From Rhynochetos jubatus (Eukaryota > Chordata > Aves > Eurypygiformes > Rhynochetidae), in assembly GCA_027574665.1 (NCBI GenBank), contig CM050657.1:13032404-13096403 (forward strand): a stretch of DNA of 64,000 nt, written 5' to 3'. The position numbers were made by a program, and so were the translations under genes. Every line of letters begins with the position of its first letter. Within the stretch, counting starts at the first letter, position 1. The notes under the pieces were generated by a model, which saw only the letters and a program-made list of their open reading frames with translations, was not told the DNA's origin and made no database searches. Shown here piece by piece: positions 20,242 to 33,900 of the stretch.

Positions 20242-23200
20242 CTAACCCTAAGCGTAACCCTAATTGTTAGGGTGCGCGGTTTCCGGCCCCGGCCCCTGTG
20301 GGTTCTGGCTAATAAATGTGGGGAGGCAGCAATGTGGGTGCAGTGTTTTGCTCCTCTTGGCAGGCCTTTGCAATGCCAGCTAGCCCTGGAGCTGTGGGCT
20401 TTCTGGTTCTCCGGACGCTAACCCTAAGCGTAACCCTAATTGTTAGGGTGCGCGTTTTCCGGCCCCGGCCCCTCTGGGTTCTGGCTAGGGAAGGTGGGGA
20501 GGCAGCAATGTGGGTGCAGTGTTTTGCTCCTCTTGGCAGGCCTTTACAATGCCAGCTAGCCCTGGAGCTGTGGGCTTTGTGGTTCTCCGGACGCTAACCC
20601 TAAGCGTAACCCTAATTGTTAGGAAGCGCGGTTTCCTGCCCCGGCCCCTGTGGGTTCTGGCTAATAAAGGTGGGGAGGCAGCAATGTGGGTGCAGTGTTT
20701 TGCTCCTCTTGGCAGGCCTTTGCAATGCCAGCTAGCCCTGGAGCTGTGGGCTTTGTGGTTCTCCGGACGCTAACCCTAAGCGTAACCCTAATTGTTAGGG
20801 TCCGCGGTTTCCGGCCGCGGCCCCTCTGGGTTCTGGCTAATAAAGCTGGGGAGGCAGCAATGTGGGTGCAGTGTTTTGCTCCTCTTGGCAGGCCTTTGCA
20901 ATGCCAGCTAGCCCTGGAGCTGTGGGCTTTCTGGTTCTCCGGACGCTAACCCTAAGCATAACCCTAATATTTGACGTGCGCGGTTTCCGGCCCCGGCCCC
21001 TCTGGGTTCTGGCTAGGGAAGGTGGGGAGGCAGCAATGTGGGTGCAGTGTTTTGCTCCTCTTGGCAGGCCTTTGCAATGCCAGCTAGCCCTGGAGCTGTG
21101 GGCTTTGTGGTTCTCCGGACGCTAACCCTAAGCGTAACCCTAATTGTTCGGGTGCGCGGTTTCCGGCCCAGGCCCCTCTGGGTTCTGGATAGGGAAGGTG
21201 GGGAGGCAGCAATGTGGGTGCAGTGTTTTGTTCCTCTTGGCAGGCCTTTGCAATGCCAGCTAGCCCTGGAGCTGTGGGCTTTCTGGTTCTCCGGACGCTA
21301 ACCCTAAGCGTAACCCTAATATTTGACGTGCGCGGTTTCCGGCCCCGGCCCCTCTGGGTTCTGGCTAATAAAGCTGGGGAGGCAGCAATGTGGGTGCAGT
21401 GTTTTGCTCCTCTTGGCAGGCCTTTGCAATGCCAGCTAGCCCTGGAGCTGTGGGCTTTCTGGTTCTCCGGACGCTAACCCTAAGCGTAACCCTAATTGTT
21501 AGGATGCGCGGTTTCCGGCCCCGGCCCCTGTGGGTTCTGGCTAGGGAAGGTGGGGAGGCAGCAATGTGGGTGCAGTGTTTTGCTCCTCTTGGCAGGCCTT
21601 TGCAATGCCAGCTAGCCCTGGAGCTGTGGGCTTTCTGGTTCTCCGGACGCTAACCCTAAGCGTAACCCTAATTGTTAGGGTGCGCGGTTTCCGGCCCCGG
21701 CCCCTGTGGGTTCTGGCTAATAAATGTGGGGAGGCAGCAATGTGGGTGCAGTGTTTTGCTCCTCTTGGCAGGCCTTTGCAATGCCAGCTAGCCCTGGAGC
21801 TGTGGGCTTTCTGGTTCTCCGGACGCTAACCCTAAGCGTAACCCTAATTGTTGGGTGCGCGGTTTCCGGCCCCGGCCCCTCTGGGTTCTGGCTAGGGAAG
21901 GTGGGGAGGCAGCAATGTGGGTGCAGTGTTTTGCTCCTCTTGGCAGGCCTTTGCAATGCCAGCTAGCCCTGGAGCTGTGGGCTTTCTGGTTCTCCGGACG
22001 CTAACCCTAAGCGTAACCCTAATTGTTAGGGTGCGCGGTTTCCGGCCCCGGCCCCTGTGGGTTCTGGCTAATAAATGTGGGGAGGCAGCAATGTGGGTGC
22101 AGTGTTTTGCTCCTCTTGGCAGGCCTTTGCAATGCCAGCTAGCCCTGGAGCTGTGGGCTTTCTGGTTCTCCGGACGCTAACCCTAAGCGTAACCCTAATT
22201 GTTAGGGTGCGCGGTTTCCGGCCCCGGCCCCTGTGGGTTCTGGCTAATAAATGTGGGGAGGCAGCAATGTGGGTGCAGTGTTTTGCTCCTCTTGGCAGGC
22301 CTTTGCAATGCCAGCTAGCCCTGGAGCTGTGGGCTTTCTGGTTCTCCGGACGCTAACCCTAAGCGTAACCCTAATTGTTAGGGTGCGCGTTTTCCGGCCC
22401 CGGCCCCTCTGGGTTCTGGCTAGGGAAGGTGGGGAGGCAGCAATGTGGGTGCAGTGTTTTGCTCCTCTTGGCAGGCCTTTACAATGCCAGCTAGCCCTGG
22501 AGCTGTGGGCTTTGTGGTTCTCCGGACGCTAACCCTAAGCGTAACCCTAATTGTTAGGAAGCGCGGTTTCCTGCCCCGGCCCCTGTGGGTTCTGGCTAAT
22601 AAAGGTGGGGAGGCAGCAATGTGGGTGCAGTGTTTTGCTCCTCTTGGCAGGCCTTTGCAATGCCAGCTAGCCCTGGAGCTGTGGGCTTTGTGGTTCTCCG
22701 GACGCTAACCCTAAGCGTAACCCTAATTGTTAGGGTCCGCGGTTTCCGGCCGCGGCCCCTCTGGGTTCTGGCTAATAAAGCTGGGGAGGCAGCAATGTGG
22801 GTGCAGTGTTTTGCTCCTCTTGGCAGGCCTTTGCAATGCCAGCTAGCCCTGGAGCTGTGGGCTTTCTGGTTCTCCGGACGCTAACCCTAAGCATAACCCT
22901 AATATTTGACGTGCGCGGTTTCCGGCCCCGGCCCCTCTGGGTTCTGGCTAGGGAAGGTGGGGAGGCAGCAATGTGGGTGCAGTGTTTTGCTCCTCTTGGC
23001 AGGCCTTTGCAATGCCAGCTAGCCCTGGAGCTGTGGGCTTTCTGGTTCTCCGGACGCTAACCCTAAGCGTAACCCTAATTGTTCGGGTGCGCGGTTTCCG
23101 GCCCAGGCCCCTCTGGGTTCTGGATAGGGAAGGTGGGGAGGCAGCAATGTGGGTGCAGTGTTTTGTTCCTCTTGGCAGGCCTTTGCAATGCCAGCTAGCC

Positions 23201-26200
23201 CTGGAGCTGTGGGCTTTCTGGTTCTCCGGACGCTAACCCTAAGCGTAACCCTAATTGTTAGGGTGCGCGGTTTCCGGCCCCGGCCCCTCTGGGTTCTGGC
23301 TAGGAAAGGTGGGGAGGCAGCAATGTGGGTGCAGTGTTTTGCTCCTCTTGGCAGGCCTTTGCAATGCCAGCTAGCCCTGGAGCTGTGGGCTTTCTGGTTC
23401 TCCGGACGCTAACCCTAAGCGTAACCCTAATATTTGACGTGCGCGGTTTCCGGCCCCGGCCCCTCTGGGTTCTGGCTAATAAAGCTGGGGAGGCAGCAAT
23501 GTGGGTGCAGTGTTTTGCTCCTCTTGGCAGGCCTTTGCAATGCCAGCTAGCCCTGGAGCTGTGGGCTTTCTGGTTCTCCGGACGCTAACCCTAAGCGTAA
23601 CCCTAATTGTTAGGATGCGCGGTTTCCGTCCCCGGCCCCTGTGGGTTCTGGCTAGGGAAGGTGGGGAGGCAGCAATGTGGGTGCAGTGTTTTGCTGCTCT
23701 TGGCAGGCCTTTGCAATGCCAGCTAGCCCTGGAGCTGTGGGCTTTCTGGTTCTCCGGACGCTAACCCTAGGCGTAACCCTAATATTTGACGTGCGCGGTT
23801 TCCGGCCCCGGCCCCTGTGGGTTCTGGCTAGGGCAGGTGGGGAGGCAGCAATGTGGGTGCAGTGTTTTGCTCCTCTTGGCAGGCCTTTGCAATGCCAGCT
23901 AGCCCTGGAGCTGTGGGCTTTGTGGTTCTCCGGACGCTAACCCTAAGCGTAACCCTAATTGTTAGGGTGCGCGGTTTCCGGCCCCGCCCCCTCTGGCTTC
24001 TGGCTAATACAGGTGGGGAGGCAGCAATGTGGGTGCAGTGTTTTGCTCCTCTTGGCAGGCCTTTGCAATGCCAGCTAGCCCTGGAGCTGTGGGCTTTCTG
24101 GTTCTCCGGACGCTAACCCTAAGCGTAACCCTAATTGTTAGGGTGCGCGGTTTCCGGCCCCGGCCCCTGTGGGTTCTGGCCAATAAATGTGGGGAGGCAG
24201 CAATGTGGGTGCAGTGTTTTGCTCCTCTTGGCAGGCCTTTGCAATGCCAGCTAGCCCTGGAGCTGTGGGCTTTCTGGTTCTCCGGACGCTAACCCTAAGC
24301 GTAACCCTAATTGTTAGGGTGCGCGGTTTCCGGCCCCGGCCCCTGTGGGTTCTGGCCAATAAATGTGGGGAGGCAGCAATGTGGGTGCAGTGTTTTGCTC
24401 CTCTTGGCAGGCCTTTGCAATGCCAGCTAGCCCTGGAGCTGTGGGCTTTCTGGTTCTCCGGACGCTAACCCTAAGCGTAACCCTAATTGTTGGGTGCGCG
24501 GTTTCCGGCCCCGGCCCCTCTGGGTTCTGGCTAGGGAAGGTGGGGAGGCAGCAATGTGGGTGCAGTGTTTTGCTCCTCTTGGCAGGCCTTTGCAATGCCA
24601 GCTAGCCCTGGAGCTGTGGGCTTTCTGGTTCTCCGGACGCTAACCCTAAGCGTAACCCTAATTGTTAGGGTGCGCGGTTTCCGGCCCCGGCCCCTGTGGG
24701 TTCTGGCTAATAAATGTGGGGAGGCAGCAATGTGGGTGCAGTGTTTTGCTCCTCTTGGCAGGCCTTTGCAATGCCAGCTAGCCCTGGAGCTGTGGGCTTT
24801 CTGGTTCTCCGGACGCTAACCCTAAGCGTAACCCTAATTGTTAGGGTGCGCGTTTTCCGGCCCCGGCCCCTCTGGGTTCTGGCTAGGGAAGGTGGGGAGG
24901 CAGCAATGTGGGTGCAGTGTTTTGCTCCTCTTGGCAGGCCTTTACAATGCCAGCTAGCCCTGGAGCTGTGGGCTTTGTGGTTCTCCGGACGCTAACCCTA
25001 AGCGTAACCCTAATTGTTAGGAAGCGCGGTTTCCTGCCCCGGCCCCTGTGGGTTCTGGCTAATAAAGGTGGGGAGGCAGCAATGTGGGTGCAGTGTTTTG
25101 CTCCTCTTGGCAGGCCTTTGCAATGCCAGCTAGCCCTGGAGCTGTGGGCTTTGTGGTTCTCCGGACGCTAACCCTAAGCGTAACCCTAATTGTTAGGGTC
25201 CGCGGTTTCCGGCCGCGGCCCCTCTGGGTTCTGGCTAATAAAGCTGGGGAGGCAGCAATGTGGGTGCAGTGTTTTGCTCCTCTTGGCAGGCCTTTGCAAT
25301 GCCAGCTAGCCCTGGAGCTGTGGGCTTTGTGGTTCTCCGGACGCTAACCCTAAGCGTAACCCTAATTGTTCGGGTGCGCGGTTTCCGGCCCAGGCCCCTC
25401 TGGGTTCTGGATAGGGAAGGTGGGGAGGCAGCAATGTGGGTGCAGTGTTTTGTTCCTCTTGGCAGGCCTTTGCAATGCCAGCTAGCCCTGGAGCTGTGGG
25501 CTTTCTGGTTCTCCGGACGCTAACCCTAAGCGTAACCCTAATATTTGACGTGCGCGGTTTCCGGCCCCGGCCCCTCTGGGTTCTGGCTAATAAAGCTGGG
25601 GAGGCAGCAATGTGGGTGCAGTGTTTTGCTCCTCTTGGCAGGCCTTTGCAATGCCAGCTAGCCCTGGAGCTGTGGGCTTTCTGGTTCTCCGGACGCTAAC
25701 CCTAAGCGTAACCCTAATTGTTAGGATGCGCGGTTTCCGGCCCCGGCCCCTGTGGGTTCTGGCTAGGGAAGGTGGGGAGGCAGCAATGTGGGTGCAGTGT
25801 TTTGCTCCTCTTGGCAGGCCTTTGCAATGCCAGCTAGCCCTGGAGCTGTGGGCTTTCTGGTTCTCCGGACGCTAACCCTAGGCGTAACCCTAATATTTGA
25901 CGTGCGCGGTTTCCGGCCCCGGCCCCTGTGGGTTCTGGCTAGGGCAGGTGGGGAGGCAGCAATGTGGGTGCAGTGTTTTGCTCCTCTTGGCAGGCCTTTG
26001 CAATGCCAGCTAGCCCTGGAGCTGTGGGCTTTCTGGTTCTCCGGACGCTAACCCTAAGCGTAACCCTAATATTTGACGTGCGCGGTTTCCGGCCCCGGCC
26101 CCTCTGGGTTCTAGCTAATAAAGCTGGGGAGGCAGCAATGTGGGTGCAGTGTTTTGCTCCTCTTGGCAGGCCTTTGCAATGCCAGCTAGCCCTGGAGCTG

Positions 26201-26600
26201 TGGGCTTTCTGGTTCTCCGGACGCTAACCCTAAGCGTAACCCTAATATTTGACGTCCGCGGTTTCCGGCCCCGACCCACTGGGTTCTGGCTAATAAAGGT
26301 GGGGAGGCAGCAATGTGGGTGCAGTGTTTTGCTCCTCTTGGCAGGCCTTTGCAATGCCAGCTAGCCCTGGAGCTGTGGGCTTTCTGGTTCTCCGGACGCT
26401 AACCCTAAGCGTAACCCTAATTGTTAGGGTGCGCGTTTTCCGGCCCCGGCCCCTCTGGGTTCTGGCTAGGGAAGGTGGGGAGGCAGCAATGTGGGTGCAG
26501 TGTTTTGCTCCTCTTGGCAGGCCTTTGCAATGCCAGCTAGCCCTGGAGCTGTGGGCTTTCTGGTTCTCCGGACGCTAACCCTAAGCGTAACCCTAATTGT

Positions 26601-29600
26601 TGGGTGCGCGGTTTCCGGCCCCGGCCCCTCTGGGTTCTGGCTAGGGAAGGTGGGGAGGCAGCAATGTGGGTGCAGTGTTTTGCTCCTCTTGGCAGGCCTT
26701 TGCAATGCCAGCTAGCCCTGGAGCTGTGGGCTTTCTGGTTCTCCGGACGCTAACCCTAAGCGTAACCCTAATTGTTAGGGTGCGCGGTTTCCGGCCCCGG
26801 CCCCTGTGGGTTCTGGCTAATAAATGTGGGGAGGCAGCAATGTGGGTGCAGTGTTTTGCTCCTCTTGGCAGGCCTTTGCAATGCCAGCTAGCCCTGGAGC
26901 TGTGGGCTTTCTGGTTCTCCGGACGCTAACCCTAAGCGTAACCCTAATTGTTAGGGTGCGCGTTTTCCGGCCCCGGCCCCTCTGGGTTCTGGCTAGGGAA
27001 GGTGGGGAGGCAGCAATGTGGGTGCAGTGTTTTGCTCCTCTTGGCAGGCCTTTACAATGCCAGCTAGCCCTGGAGCTGTGGGCTTTGTGGTTCTCCGGAC
27101 GCTAACCCTAAGCGTAACCCTAATTGTTAGGAAGCGCGGTTTCCTGCCCCGGCCCCTGTGGGTTCTGGCTAATAAAGGTGGGGAGGCAGCAATGTGGGTG
27201 CAGTGTTTTGCTCCTCTTGGCAGGCCTTTGCAATGCCAGCTAGCCCTGGAGCTGTGGGCTTTGTGGTTCTCCGGACGCTAACCCTAAGCGTAACCCTAAT
27301 TGTTAGGGTCCGCGGTTTCCGGCCGCGGCCCCTCTGGGTTCTGGCTAATAAAGCTGGGGAGGCAGCAATGTGGGTGCAGTGTTTTGCTCCTCTTGGCAGG
27401 CCTTTGCAATGCCAGCTAGCCCTGGAGCTGTGGGCTTTCTGGTTCTCCGGACGCTAACCCTAAGCATAACCCTAATATTTGACGTGCGCGGTTTCCGGCC
27501 CCGGCCCCTCTGGGTTCTGGCTAGGGAAGGTGGGGAGGCAGCAATGTGGGTGCAGTGTTTTGCTCCTCTTGGCAGGCCTTTGCAATGCCAGCTAGCCCTG
27601 GAGCTGTGGGCTTTGTGGTTCTCCGGACGCTAACCCTAAGCGTAACCCTAATTGTTCGGGTGCGCGGTTTCCGGCCCAGGCCCCTCTGGGTTCTGGATAG
27701 GGAAGGTGGGGAGGCAGCAATGTGGGTGCAGTGTTTTGTTCCTCTTGGCAGGCCTTTGCAATGCCAGCTAGCCCTGGAGCTGTGGGCTTTCTGGTTCTCC
27801 GGACGCTAACCCTAGGCGTAACCCTAATATTTGACGTGCGCGGTTTCCGGCCCCGGCCCCTGTGGGTTCTGGCTAGGGCAGGTGGGGAGGCAGCAATGTG
27901 GGTGCAGTGTTTTGCTCCTCTTGGCAGGCCTTTGCAATGCCAGCTAGCCCTGGAGCTGTGGGCTTTCTGGTTCTCCGGACGCTAACCCTAAGCGTAACCC
28001 TAATATTTGACGTGCGCGGTTTCCGGCCCCGGCCCCTCTGGGTTCTAGCTAATAAAGGTGGGGAGGCAGCAATGTGGGTGCAGTGTTTTGCTCCTCTTGG
28101 CAGGCCTTTGCAATGCCAGCTAGCCCTGGAGCTGTGGGCTTTCTGGTTCTCCGGACGCTAACCCTAAGCGTAACCCTAATTGTTAGGGTGCGCGGTTTCC
28201 GGCCCCGGCCCCTGTGGGTTCTGGCTAATAAAGGTGCGGATGCAGCAATGTGGGTGCAGTGTTTTGCTCCTCTTGGCAGGCCTTTGCAATGCCAGCTAGC
28301 CCTGGAGCTGTGGGCTTTCTGGTTCTCCGGATGCTAACCCGAAGCGTAACGCTAATATTTGACGTGCGCGGTTTCCGGCCCCGGCCCCTCTGGGTTCTGG
28401 CTAGGGAAGGTGGGGAGGCAGCAATGTGGGTGCAGTGTTTTGCTCCTCTTGGCAGGCCTTTGCAATGCCAGCTAGCCCTGGAGCTGTGGGCTTTCTGGTT
28501 CTCCGGACGCTAACCCTAAGCGTAACCCTAATTGTTCGGGTGCTCGGTTTCCGGCCCCGGCCCCTCTGGGTTCTGGCTAGGAAAGGTGGGGAGGCAGCAA
28601 TGTGGGTGCAGTGTTTTGCTCCTCTTGGCAGGCCTTTGCAATGCCAGCTAGCCCTGGAGCTGTGGGCTTTCTGGTTCTCCGGACGCTAACCCTAGGCGTA
28701 ACCCTAATATTTGACGTGCGCGGTTTCCGGCCCAGGCCCCTCTGGGTTCTGGCTAATAAAGGTGGGGAGGCAGCAATGTGGGTGCAGTGTTTTGCTCCTC
28801 TTGGCAGGCCTTTGCAATGCCAGCTAGCCCTGGAGCTGTGGGCTTTCTGGTTCTCCGGACGCTAACCCTAAGCGTAACCCTAATTGTTAGCGTCCGCGGT
28901 TTCCGGCCCCGCCCCCTCTGGCTTCTGGCTAATACAGGTGGGGAGGCAGCAATGTGGGTGCAGTGTTTTGCTCCTCTTGGCAGGCCTTTGCAATGCCAGC
29001 TAGCCCTGGAGCTGTGGGCTTTGTGGTTCTCCGGACGCTAACCCTAAGCGTAACCCTAATTGTTAGGGTGCGCGGTTTCCGGCCCCGGCCCCTCTGGGTT
29101 CTGGCTAATAAAGCTGGGAAGGCAGCAATGTGGGTGCAGTGTTTTGCTCCTCTTGGCAGGCCTTTGCAATGCCAGCTAGCCCTGGAGCTGTGGGCTTTCT
29201 GGTTCTCCGGACGCTAACCCTAAGCGTAACCCTAATATTTGACGTGCGCGGTTTCCAGCCCCGGCCCCTCTGGGTTCTGGCTAATAAAGCTGGGAAGGCA
29301 GCAATGTGGGTGCAGTGTTTTGCTCCTCTTGGCAGGCCTTTGCAATGCCAGCTAGCCCTGGAGCTGTGGGCTTTCTGGTTCTCCGGACGCTAACCCTAAG
29401 CGTAACCCTAATATTTGACGTGCGCGGTTTACGGCCCCGGCCCCTCTGGGTTCTGGCTAGGGAAGGTGGGGAGGCAGCAATGTGGGTGCAGTGTTTTGTT
29501 CCTCTTGGCAGGCCTTTGCAATGCCAGCTAGCCCTGGAGCTGTGGGCTTTCTGGTTCTCCGGACGCTAACCCTAAGCGTAACCCTAATTGTTAGGGTGCG

Positions 29601-30966
29601 CGGTTTCCGGCCCCGGCCCCTCTGGGTTCTGGCTAGGAAAGGTGGGGAGGCAGCAATGTGGGTGCAGTGTTTTGCTCCTCTTGGCAGGCCTTTGCAATGC
29701 CAGCTAGCCCTGGAGCTGTGGGCTTTCTGGTTCTCCGGACGCTAACCCTAAGTGTAACCCTAATATTTGACGTGCGCGTTTTCCGGCCACGGCCCCTCTG
29801 GGTTCTAGCTAATAAAGCTGGGGAGGCAGCAATGTGGGTGCAGTGTTTTGCTCCTCTTGGCAGGCCTTTGCAATGCCAGCTAGCCCTGGAGCTGTGGGCT
29901 TTCTGGTTCTCCAGACGCTAACCCTAAGCGTAACCCTAATATTTGACGTCCGCGGTTTCCGGCCCCGACCCACTGGGTTCTGGCTAATAAAGGTGGGGAG
30001 GCAGCAATGTGGGTGCAGTGTTTTGCTGCTCTTGGCAGGCCTTTGCAATGCCAGCTAGCCCTGGAGCTGTGGGCTTTCTGGTTCTCCGGACGCTAACCCT
30101 AAGCGTAACCCTAATTGTTAGGGTGCGCTGTTTCCGGCCCCGGCCCCTCTGGGTTCTGGCTAATAAAGGTGGGGATGCAGCAATGTGGGTGCAGTGTTTT
30201 GCTCCTCTTGGCAGGCCTTTGCAATGCCAGCTAGCCCTGGAGCTGTGGGCTTTCTGGTTCTCCGGATGCTAACCCTAAGCGTAACGCTAATATTTGACGT
30301 GCGCGGTTTCCGGCCGCGGCCCCTCTGGGTTCTGGCTAGGGAAGGTGGGGAGGCAGCAATGTGGGTGCAGTGTTTTGCTCCTCTTGGCAGGCCTTTGCAA
30401 TGCCAGCTAGCCCTGGAGCTGTGGGCTTTCTGGTTCTCCGGACGCTAACCCTAAGCGTAACCCTAATTGTTAGGGTGCGCGGTTTCCGGCCCCGGCCCCT
30501 CTGGGTTCTGGCTAATAAAGCTGGGAAGGCAGCAATGTGGGTGCAGTGTTTTGCTCCTCTTGGCAGGCCTTTGCAATGCCAGCTAGCCCTGGAGCTGTGG
30601 GCTTTCTGGTTCTCCAGACGCTAACCCTAAGCGTAACCCTAATATTTGACGTCCGCGGTTTCCGGCCCCGACCCACTGGGTTCTGGCTAATAAAGGTGGG
30701 GAGGCAGCAATGTGGGTGCAGTGTTTTGCTGCTCTTGGCAGGCCTTTGCAATGCCAGCTAGCCCTGGAGCTGTGGGCTTTCTGGTTCTCCGGACGCTAAC
30801 CCTAAGCGTAACCCTAATTGTTAGGGTGCGCTGTTTCCGGCCCCGGCCCCTCTGGGTTCTGGCTAATAAAGGTGGGGATGCAGCAATGTGGGTGCAGTGT
30901 TTTGCTCCTCTTGGCAGGCCTTTGCAATGCCAGCTAGCCCTGGAGCTGTGGGCTTTCTGGTTCTCC
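26601..30966 (+). repeat. 4,398-bp duplication, copy 1
   Basis: Each of about 25 monomers matches the one 4,398 bp downstream. Rare changes are shared, including GGTGCGGATGC near 28,235/32,633, CTAACCCGAAGCG at 28,331/32,729, GGTGCTCGG near 28,540/32,938, TTAGCGTCCGCGG near 28,888/33,286 and TAAGTGTAACC near 29,751/34,149. I found no difference at the variant sites I compared. The left limit is set by the TTGGG unit at 26,575 and the right limit by GGACGC against GGATGC. Confidence 0.9.
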
Positions 30967-30998
30967 GGACGCTAACCCTAAGCGTAACCCTAATTGTT

Positions 30999-33900
30999 AG
31001 GGTGCGCGGTTTCCGGCCCCGGCCCCTCTGGGTTCTGGCTAGGGAAGGTGGGGAGGCAGCAATGTGGGTGCAGTGTTTTGCTCCTCTTGGCAGGCCTTTG
31101 CAATGCCAGCTAGCCCTGGAGCTGTGGGCTTTCTGGTTCTCCGGACGCTAACCCTAAGCGTAACCCTAATTGTTAGGGTGCGCGGTTTCCGGCCCCGGCC
31201 CCTGTGGGTTCTGGCTAATAAATGTGGGGAGGCAGCAATGTGGGTGCAGTGTTTTGCTCCTCTTGGCAGGCCTTTGCAATGCCAGCTAGCCCTGGAGCTG
31301 TGGGCTTTCTGGTTCTCCGGACGCTAACCCTAAGCGTAACCCTAATTGTTAGGGTGCGCGTTTTCCGGCCCCGGCCCCTCTGGGTTCTGGCTAGGGAAGG
31401 TGGGGAGGCAGCAATGTGGGTGCAGTGTTTTGCTCCTCTTGGCAGGCCTTTACAATGCCAGCTAGCCCTGGAGCTGTGGGCTTTGTGGTTCTCCGGACGC
31501 TAACCCTAAGCGTAACCCTAATTGTTAGGAAGCGCGGTTTCCTGCCCCGGCCCCTGTGGGTTCTGGCTAATAAAGGTGGGGAGGCAGCAATGTGGGTGCA
31601 GTGTTTTGCTCCTCTTGGCAGGCCTTTGCAATGCCAGCTAGCCCTGGAGCTGTGGGCTTTGTGGTTCTCCGGACGCTAACCCTAAGCGTAACCCTAATTG
31701 TTAGGGTCCGCGGTTTCCGGCCGCGGCCCCTCTGGGTTCTGGCTAATAAAGCTGGGGAGGCAGCAATGTGGGTGCAGTGTTTTGCTCCTCTTGGCAGGCC
31801 TTTGCAATGCCAGCTAGCCCTGGAGCTGTGGGCTTTCTGGTTCTCCGGACGCTAACCCTAAGCATAACCCTAATATTTGACGTGCGCGGTTTCCGGCCCC
31901 GGCCCCTCTGGGTTCTGGCTAGGGAAGGTGGGGAGGCAGCAATGTGGGTGCAGTGTTTTGCTCCTCTTGGCAGGCCTTTGCAATGCCAGCTAGCCCTGGA
32001 GCTGTGGGCTTTGTGGTTCTCCGGACGCTAACCCTAAGCGTAACCCTAATTGTTCGGGTGCGCGGTTTCCGGCCCAGGCCCCTCTGGGTTCTGGATAGGG
32101 AAGGTGGGGAGGCAGCAATGTGGGTGCAGTGTTTTGTTCCTCTTGGCAGGCCTTTGCAATGCCAGCTAGCCCTGGAGCTGTGGGCTTTCTGGTTCTCCGG
32201 ACGCTAACCCTAGGCGTAACCCTAATATTTGACGTGCGCGGTTTCCGGCCCCGGCCCCTGTGGGTTCTGGCTAGGGCAGGTGGGGAGGCAGCAATGTGGG
32301 TGCAGTGTTTTGCTCCTCTTGGCAGGCCTTTGCAATGCCAGCTAGCCCTGGAGCTGTGGGCTTTCTGGTTCTCCGGACGCTAACCCTAAGCGTAACCCTA
32401 ATATTTGACGTGCGCGGTTTCCGGCCCCGGCCCCTCTGGGTTCTAGCTAATAAAGGTGGGGAGGCAGCAATGTGGGTGCAGTGTTTTGCTCCTCTTGGCA
32501 GGCCTTTGCAATGCCAGCTAGCCCTGGAGCTGTGGGCTTTCTGGTTCTCCGGACGCTAACCCTAAGCGTAACCCTAATTGTTAGGGTGCGCGGTTTCCGG
32601 CCCCGGCCCCTGTGGGTTCTGGCTAATAAAGGTGCGGATGCAGCAATGTGGGTGCAGTGTTTTGCTCCTCTTGGCAGGCCTTTGCAATGCCAGCTAGCCC
32701 TGGAGCTGTGGGCTTTCTGGTTCTCCGGATGCTAACCCGAAGCGTAACGCTAATATTTGACGTGCGCGGTTTCCGGCCCCGGCCCCTCTGGGTTCTGGCT
32801 AGGGAAGGTGGGGAGGCAGCAATGTGGGTGCAGTGTTTTGCTCCTCTTGGCAGGCCTTTGCAATGCCAGCTAGCCCTGGAGCTGTGGGCTTTCTGGTTCT
32901 CCGGACGCTAACCCTAAGCGTAACCCTAATTGTTCGGGTGCTCGGTTTCCGGCCCCGGCCCCTCTGGGTTCTGGCTAGGAAAGGTGGGGAGGCAGCAATG
33001 TGGGTGCAGTGTTTTGCTCCTCTTGGCAGGCCTTTGCAATGCCAGCTAGCCCTGGAGCTGTGGGCTTTCTGGTTCTCCGGACGCTAACCCTAGGCGTAAC
33101 CCTAATATTTGACGTGCGCGGTTTCCGGCCCAGGCCCCTCTGGGTTCTGGCTAATAAAGGTGGGGAGGCAGCAATGTGGGTGCAGTGTTTTGCTCCTCTT
33201 GGCAGGCCTTTGCAATGCCAGCTAGCCCTGGAGCTGTGGGCTTTCTGGTTCTCCGGACGCTAACCCTAAGCGTAACCCTAATTGTTAGCGTCCGCGGTTT
33301 CCGGCCCCGCCCCCTCTGGCTTCTGGCTAATACAGGTGGGGAGGCAGCAATGTGGGTGCAGTGTTTTGCTCCTCTTGGCAGGCCTTTGCAATGCCAGCTA
33401 GCCCTGGAGCTGTGGGCTTTGTGGTTCTCCGGACGCTAACCCTAAGCGTAACCCTAATTGTTAGGGTGCGCGGTTTCCGGCCCCGGCCCCTCTGGGTTCT
33501 GGCTAATAAAGCTGGGAAGGCAGCAATGTGGGTGCAGTGTTTTGCTCCTCTTGGCAGGCCTTTGCAATGCCAGCTAGCCCTGGAGCTGTGGGCTTTCTGG
33601 TTCTCCGGACGCTAACCCTAAGCGTAACCCTAATATTTGACGTGCGCGGTTTCCAGCCCCGGCCCCTCTGGGTTCTGGCTAATAAAGCTGGGAAGGCAGC
33701 AATGTGGGTGCAGTGTTTTGCTCCTCTTGGCAGGCCTTTGCAATGCCAGCTAGCCCTGGAGCTGTGGGCTTTCTGGTTCTCCGGACGCTAACCCTAAGCG
33801 TAACCCTAATATTTGACGTGCGCGGTTTACGGCCCCGGCCCCTCTGGGTTCTGGCTAGGGAAGGTGGGGAGGCAGCAATGTGGGTGCAGTGTTTTGTTCC

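Larger units (their letters stand above)
17762..31700 (+). repeat. Zone of recurring marker block, seven copies in all
   Basis: A rare monomer with TTAGGAAGCGCGG and TTTCCTGCCCCGG follows a unit with CTTTACAATG and CTTTGTGG. The marker AGGAAGCGCGG starts at 9901, 17983, 20621, 22556, 25019, 27129 and 31527. Intervals within the zone are 2,638, 1,935, 2,463, 2,110 and 4,398 bp, that is 15, 11, 14, 12 and 25 monomers. The blocks share most neighbours (CTAATAAATG units before, TCCGCGG and AGCATAACC units after) but differ in which are present. This is a higher-order repeat of unstable length. Confidence 0.88.
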
